The notes beneath the pieces are model-generated. The model was not told where the DNA came from. It did no database searches and saw only the letters and a program-made list of their open reading frames with translations. Shown here piece by piece: positions 6,732-10,720 of a DNA stretch of 10,720 bases (positions are counted from its first letter, which is position 1; every line of letters starts with the position of its first letter). Source of the stretch: an uncultured Lachnospiraceae bacterium (lineage in GTDB: Bacteria; Bacillota; Clostridia; Lachnospirales; Lachnospiraceae); NCBI GenBank assembly GCA_945836355.1, contig CAMALD010000021.1, positions 1 to 10,720 of the forward strand, given 5' to 3'. Made by a program: the position numbers and the translations under genes.

Positions 6732-7844
6732 GTGAGGATTATTCATTGTGCGGATATTCATCTCGATTCGAAGATGGATACCCATATTTCAAAAGAGCAG
6801 GCGAAGGAGCGGAAGGCAGAGCTCCTTCACACGTTCTCGCGTATGGTGGACTATGCGGAGCTAAACGGCATCGGCACGATTCTGATTGCCGGGGATCTCT
6901 TTGATACCAAAAATGTTTCTGCCACGGCGCGGAATCATGTAAGGGCAGTTATCACCGGTCATCCGCAGATTCGCTTTTTTTATTTGCAGGGCAATCATGA
7001 CGAGGGCAGTTTTGTGTCGGGGCTTGGAGAGGTGCCGGATAATCTGTATCTGTTTGACGGTGCGTGGAAGAGCTATGTGCTGGACGAGGACGGAATGGTG
7101 ATACTGACCGGACTGGAGCTGAATAAGGAAAATGCCGGAGCGCTTGGCAATACGCTGACGCTTGATATGGAGAAGACAAATCTGGTGATGCTGCACGGGC
7201 AGGAGGCGGAGTACGAGGGGAAGGATAAGGCGGAGATGATACCTCTTGCCGGACTGAAAAATAAAGGAATTGATTATCTGGCGCTGGGACATATCCACTT
7301 TTATAAAGAAGGGGCGTTGGATGCGAGAGGTGTGTACTGTTATCCCGGCTGCCTGGAGGGACGCGGCTTTGACGAATGCGGCGAGCATGGTTTTGTTGTG
7401 CTTGAGATTGACGATAGCACAAAAAGAATTGCAGGCAGAGAGTTTGTGCCGATTGCTTCAAGAAGGCTGTATACCATCACCGTGGACATTTCGGATTGCC
7501 TGACCACGGCGGAGATTTTACAGGCGATGGAGGAGCGGACAAAGGAGCTGGATTATTCTGCGGACAGCCTGATTCAATATGAGCTGGTGGGAAATGTGGA
7601 TGCTGCGGCGGAGAAGAATACGGAGCTGCTGCAAAAACAGATGGAGAACCGCTTTTATTTTGTGAGGGTGAAGGATCTGTCGAAATATCGTGTGGATTAT
7701 TCCATGTTTGAGCTGGACAAATCCTTAAAAGGAGAGTTTATCCGCCATGTGAAGGCACAGGCAGACTTGTCAGAGGAGGAGAAGGCAGCCGTGATTCATT
7801 ATGGCATACAGGCGTTGACCGGAGAGGAGATTATAGAAATATGA
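6732..7844 (+). CDS. SbcD/Mre11/YhaO-like metallophosphoesterase (DNA exonuclease family)
   Basis: This 370-residue protein carries the full metallophosphoesterase metal-binding set in order: D8-x-H10 (CADIHLDS), GDLFD (54-58), GNHD (87-90), H155 (MLHGQ) and GHIH (186-189). In Mre11/SbcD proteins these bind two Mn2+ ions and cut DNA ends. The N-terminal catalytic domain reaches about residue 225, followed by a capping and partner-binding C-terminal region. Its immediate downstream partner is a Rad50/SbcC-like ATPase, which makes a nuclease role much more likely than another phosphoesterase role. The arrangement and size resemble the Bacillus YhaO type. The GTG start gives the conserved MRIIHCADIH beginning and has GGAG (6723-6726) five bases upstream. 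The stop overlaps the next ATG (ATGA), indicating translational coupling. All metal ligands are present, so it should be active. DNA repair is the family role, but the actual substrate is inferred. Confidence 0.9.
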   Translation: MRIIHCADIHLDSKMDTHISKEQAKERKAELLHTFSRMVDYAELNGIGTILIAGDLFDTKNVSATARNHVRAVITGHPQIRFFYLQGNHDEGSFVSGLGEVPDNLYLFDGAWKSYVLDEDGMVILTGLELNKENAGALGNTLTLDMEKTNLVMLHGQEAEYEGKDKAEMIPLAGLKNKGIDYLALGHIHFYKEGALDARGVYCYPGCLEGRGFDECGEHGFVVLEIDDSTKRIAGREFVPIASRRLYTITVDISDCLTTAEILQAMEERTKELDYSADSLIQYELVGNVDAAAEKNTELLQKQMENRFYFVRVKDLSKYRVDYSMFELDKSLKGEFIRHVKAQADLSEEEKAAVIHYGIQALTGEEIIEI

Positions 7845-10525
7845 AGCTGATTCGCTGCCATGTGGACAATTTTGGAAAGCTGACCGACTATTCATACATA
7901 TTTCAGGACGGATGCAACGTAATTTGTGAGGACAACGGCTGGGGAAAGAGCACGTTCGCGGCATTCATCCGGGTAATGCTGTTTGGGTTTGACAACGAGG
8001 GAAAGAGAAATCGGCTGGAAAATGAGCGGGAACGTTACCGCCCGTGGCAGAAGGGGAGCTACGGCGGTGAGCTGGTTTTTGAGGTGAATGGTACGGCATA
8101 CCGGGTCCGCCGGGCATTTGGAGCAAAAAATAAGGATGATGATTTCGAATTGACCTTTGCAGCAACGAATCTGCCTTGCGGGGATTTTTCGGAGAACCTT
8201 GGGGAAGAGCTGTTTCAGATTGATGCGGCATCCTTCGAGCGCACGGTTTTCTTTTCCCAGAATGACTGTGGCTCTGAGACGACGGACCGTATCAATGCGA
8301 AGATTGGGAATATCACGGAGAGCGCGGATGATCTGGATCAATATGAGGCTGCGGTGGAGCGTTTGGCAGATCTGTTGAACAAGCTGTCACCGAGAAGGGT
8401 TACCGGTCTGATAAAAAAGGAAAAGAGCCGCGAAACCGAGTTGGTAAAAACCATCCGGGACAGAGCCGGTATTGAGGAAACGATACGGCAGGTGCAGGAG
8501 AAGCAGGACGAATATAAAAGGGCAAATACTGCCCTGGAGCAGGCGCAAAGGGAGCTGCAGGAAAAGCAGAAGGAAGCGGGGGCTGCCCTTGACCTCGGAC
8601 ATAAACGTGCCGAATATGAGCGGCTGCAGACAGAGTATAAGGAGCGGGGGGAAGCGAAGGAGCAGGCAGAGCGGTTTTTTAAAGGCATAATTCCGAGTCA
8701 GGATGAAATCAAACAGTATGCGCAGGAGTGCAATGCGAGTGTGCAGTCCGCAAGGATGTGCGAAATGCACGAGCTTGGGGAGAAAGAAAAGCAGGAGCTT
8801 ATTGATCTGCAAATGGCATTTCCGGGAGGAATTCCTTCCAAGGAGGAGCTTTGGGACGCGGAAAGGCAGGCACAGGAGTATGCTGACGCTGAGAGGGAGA
8901 GCCTGCAATACCGTCTCTCTGAGGATGAGTCTGAGCGCCTGGAACGCTATGTGAAAAAATACAGCGTATACTGTCCGGGCGAGGCAGAGCAGAACAGGGT
9001 CAGGGAGCAGTGGCAGCAGTGCACGGACAGAGCCGGGAGACTTCTGGAAAAGGAGTATGCATGCAGCGCATCGGAGGCAGCATTATCGCAGAAAATGCGT
9101 GAGGTACAGGAGGAGCGGAATAGAAGAAAACGGGCAGCTCTGTCACTTGCCCTCGGAACAGGCTTTTTGCTTGCTGGTGTAATCTGCCTGATTCTGGAAT
9201 TTGTACCGGTTGGAATTATCGCATGTATTCTGGGTGCGGGGCTTTTCATTGTGGGTATAAGGAATCATGGAAACAGCAGCCTACAGGCGGAGGCTGAAAC
9301 GCAGAAGAAAGCATACGGGGAACTGTTTGCGGAAACGGAGCGGGAACGCGCGGAGCTTGCAGCGGAGAGGGAAAAGCTGAAATTATTTTGTGACCGGTGC
9401 GGTATTCCTTTTGCGGAGGAAACCTTTCTCGCCGAGATGGAGCTTATGCGCAGTGAAACCGAGGATTTTCACAAGCTGTGCCTGCGCCGGAACGAATATC
9501 AGAATGGAAGCTGGTGCGCGGTGCTTGCGCAGAATAAAGAAAATCTGGATGCTTTTTTGCAAAAATATGGTTCGGCGCAGCAGAACGATACAGCCGCTTT
9601 GAGCGCAAGCCGCTATATTTCTGACGTTCACAGTTTGGCGGAAAATGTGCGGAGGCTCTGTCTGCTGCAGGAAAAGCAGAAGGAGAGCGAAAAATACCGC
9701 GCGCAGGCCAAACACAGCATGATGCAGGTCAAAGCCTTTGTTGAGAGATTAGGCTTTGAGGCACAGAGCGACCTTGCCGGTCAGCTTGCTGAAATGGAAA
9801 AGCAGCTTGGCATTGCGGAGGCTGCAAGGGCGGAGCTTGCAAGGGCAAAGGAGGCGAAGGAAGCCTTTGAAAAGAAGGAGGATGTGCCGAAGCTGCTGAC
9901 AGTCTCCATGCCCGCGGATGCCGTGCTGTTGGAAGAAATTGCGGAGCAGCTGAATCAGAATGCCGAAGAGATGAGTCGGAACCAGAAGCATATCGCAGAG
10001 TATGCAAGACAGCTTCAGGATTTGCGGGAAGGCGCAGATGCATTGCAGGAGACTAGGGAGGAGCTGGGGGCTCTGCGCGAAAAGCTCAAAGAGGATGAAA
10101 AGCACTATGTACTGCTTGAAAAGACAAAGCAGTATCTGGAGCAGGCAAAGAGCTCGTTCACTGCAAGGTATACGGAGCCGATCATGAGCGGTTTTCGAAA
10201 GTATTACCGGATACTGACCGGTGCGGACTGTGATAATATTCAGATGGATGCCGACACCAAAATCAGCGTGGTCGAGCAGAGTCTTACAAGAGAGATAGGT
10301 TTCTTGAGTGCAGGCAGGAAGGATCTTCTGGGCGTGTGCATCCGGATGGCTTTGATTGAAGCAATGTACCGTGATGAAAAACCGTTTCTTATCATGGATG
10401 ATCCATTTGTAAATCTGGATGTGAAAAAGACACAAGGAGCCATGGAGTTTTTGGAGCAGGTGGCAGGAGAGTATCAGTGCCTGTATTTTACCTGCCATGA
10501 GAGCCGGAGCAAAAAGAGCCGTTAA
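7841..10525 (+). CDS. SbcC/Rad50/YhaN-like ATPase with coiled coil and central membrane hairpin
   Basis: This 894-residue protein has the split-ATPase plan of SMC/Rad50 proteins: an N-terminal Walker A half, long coiled coil, and a C-terminal Walker B half. Walker A is EDNGWGKST (30-38) with Glu at the usual first Gly. Q140 (FFSQND) fits the Q-loop. At the C-terminus are signature LSAGRKD (822-828), Walker B FLIMD (849-853) with D854 at the catalytic position, D-loop NLD (858-860) and H-loop H886 (YFTCHES). Charged heptad-like sequence spans about 165-430 and 480-770. Between them are two hydrophobic helices (about 431-452 and 455-473) joined by a very short turn and flanked by RRKR and RNH. 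This predicts a membrane hairpin with both heads in the cytoplasm. The layout fits YhaN-type proteins rather than classic SbcC with a zinc hook. It should form a complex with the upstream nuclease and gate its access to DNA. It ends the operon; no clear terminator follows. Confidence 0.88.
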   Translation: MKLIRCHVDNFGKLTDYSYIFQDGCNVICEDNGWGKSTFAAFIRVMLFGFDNEGKRNRLENERERYRPWQKGSYGGELVFEVNGTAYRVRRAFGAKNKDDDFELTFAATNLPCGDFSENLGEELFQIDAASFERTVFFSQNDCGSETTDRINAKIGNITESADDLDQYEAAVERLADLLNKLSPRRVTGLIKKEKSRETELVKTIRDRAGIEETIRQVQEKQDEYKRANTALEQAQRELQEKQKEAGAALDLGHKRAEYERLQTEYKERGEAKEQAERFFKGIIPSQDEIKQYAQECNASVQSARMCEMHELGEKEKQELIDLQMAFPGGIPSKEELWDAERQAQEYADAERESLQYRLSEDESERLERYVKKYSVYCPGEAEQNRVREQWQQCTDRAGRLLEKEYACSASEAALSQKMREVQEERNRRKRAALSLALGTGFLLAGVICLILEFVPVGIIACILGAGLFIVGIRNHGNSSLQAEAETQKKAYGELFAETERERAELAAEREKLKLFCDRCGIPFAEETFLAEMELMRSETEDFHKLCLRRNEYQNGSWCAVLAQNKENLDAFLQKYGSAQQNDTAALSASRYISDVHSLAENVRRLCLLQEKQKESEKYRAQAKHSMMQVKAFVERLGFEAQSDLAGQLAEMEKQLGIAEAARAELARAKEAKEAFEKKEDVPKLLTVSMPADAVLLEEIAEQLNQNAEEMSRNQKHIAEYARQLQDLREGADALQETREELGALREKLKEDEKHYVLLEKTKQYLEQAKSSFTARYTEPIMSGFRKYYRILTGADCDNIQMDADTKISVVEQSLTREIGFLSAGRKDLLGVCIRMALIEAMYRDEKPFLIMDDPFVNLDVKKTQGAMEFLEQVAGEYQCLYFTCHESRSKKSR

Positions 10526-10624
10526 CGTAATCTGACAGGAGGAAGCCGGGGAATGCGACCCGGTGGGAAAGAGAGACTCTGACTCGGCACGAAGGATGTT
10601 TCAATAGAAATGAAAGAAATTCAT
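10526..10624 (+). other. Unexplained non-coding stretch with several potential hairpins
   Basis: This stretch follows the ATPase stop and contains no supported gene. GCCGGG (10545-10550) pairs with CCCGGT (10558-10563, one G-U pair) around GAATGCGA. ATGAA (10610-10614) pairs with TTCAT (10620-10624) around AGAAA, while TTTCA (10600-10604) can instead pair with TGAAA (10611-10615). TCTGAC occurs twice (10531 and 10578). There is no U-tract typical of a terminator, and I could not match it to a riboswitch class I know. One frame is open from 10531 to a stop at 10633 but has no start codon with a ribosome site. It could be a structured RNA, an intergenic repeat or plain spacer. Confidence 0.35.
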
Positions 10625-10632
10625 CTTACAAA

Positions 10633-10653
10633 TGAAAAAATATCATATTTTCA
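10633..10653 (+). repeat. AT-rich inverted repeat upstream of the last promoter
   Basis: TGAAAAAATAT (10633-10643) and ATATTTTCA (10645-10653) form an inverted repeat of TGAAAATAT around one C, with two extra A bases on the left. It ends one base before the -35 box of the promoter at 10655, a position suited to a regulator or to an UP-like element. In such AT-rich DNA a chance match is possible. Confidence 0.4.
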
Positions 10654-10654
10654 C

Positions 10655-10682
10655 TTTACAATTGCAAATTTTCAGATATAAT
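10655..10682 (+). promoter_or_regulatory. Sigma-A type promoter for a gene beyond the window
   Basis: TTTACA (10655-10660, five of six bases) and a perfect TATAAT (10677-10682) are spaced by 16 bases. AT-rich sequence lies upstream. Transcription would begin near 10689 and run out of the window. The final 40 bases show no ribosome site, so the gene served starts beyond position 10720 or very near it. The TATAAT box overlaps an ATG at 10681 that opens a frame to the window end, but it has no ribosome site and would lie upstream of the transcript start. Confidence 0.65.
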
Positions 10683-10720
10683 GGAGAAAGTCGATAAAAA
10701 TATATTTGCAGTATTGGTAA

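Noticed and set aside
9749-10498. 249-codon open frame on the - strand opposite the SbcC-like gene
   Set aside because: Leu/Cys-rich translation created by the antisense of a Glu/Lys/Gln-rich coiled coil; no start signal and no domain.
10553-10582. Short frame MRPGGKERL after the SbcC-like gene
   Set aside because: The nearest GGAGG is about 9-13 bases away and the frame stops after nine codons; it lies inside the hairpin-rich stretch and looks non-coding.
10681-10720. ATG at 10681 as the start of a partial gene running off the window
   Set aside because: The ATG is part of the TATAAT box and has no ribosome site upstream; the promoter reading explains the bases better. Not annotated as a gene.

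Overview
The window reads almost entirely on the + strand and looks like a chromosomal segment of a Gram-positive anaerobe of the Clostridia, most likely Lachnospiraceae. The grounds are strong purine-rich Shine-Dalgarno sites, several GTG starts, sigma-A type promoters, moderate GC, and family-level features of the ABC exporter pair and of the membrane-anchored SbcC-like ATPase. The genus cannot be fixed from the sequence alone.

Layout. (1) 2-1324: a MATE-family efflux transporter, probably complete, whose upstream control lies outside the window. (2) 1332-5632: a drug-efflux type operon. It has a near-consensus promoter, then four tandem 15-bp palindromic operator units over the predicted transcription start, then a MarR-family repressor gene and two ABC exporter half-transporter genes that overlap by one base. 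The two ABC proteins form a textbook asymmetric heterodimer: the first has a degenerate ATP site (Asp in place of the catalytic Glu, Gln in place of the H-loop His), the second a canonical one. A hairpin at 5652-5692 closes the operon. (3) 5775-6620: a patatin-like phospholipase/esterase, possibly with its own promoter. (4) 6732-10525: a two-gene SbcD/SbcC (Mre11/Rad50)-like pair with an ATGA overlap. The ATPase carries a two-helix membrane hairpin in the middle of its coiled coil instead of a zinc hook at the apex, resembling the Bacillus YhaO/YhaN type. (5) 10526-10720: non-coding sequence with several small hairpins and a good promoter directed at a gene beyond the window.

How the parts fit. 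MarR very likely represses its own operon through the tandem operators, so a ligand that releases it would induce the ABC exporter. The MATE pump next door is also an efflux system, but nothing in the sequence ties it to this regulator. The SbcCD-like pair is probably a nuclease-ATPase complex held at the membrane through its coiled coil. The patatin gene upstream may or may not be functionally linked.

No mobile element, CRISPR array, tRNA or rRNA gene was seen. The most distinctive signals are the four-unit operator array, the membrane hairpin in the Rad50-like protein, and the unexplained structured stretch at 10526-10624.
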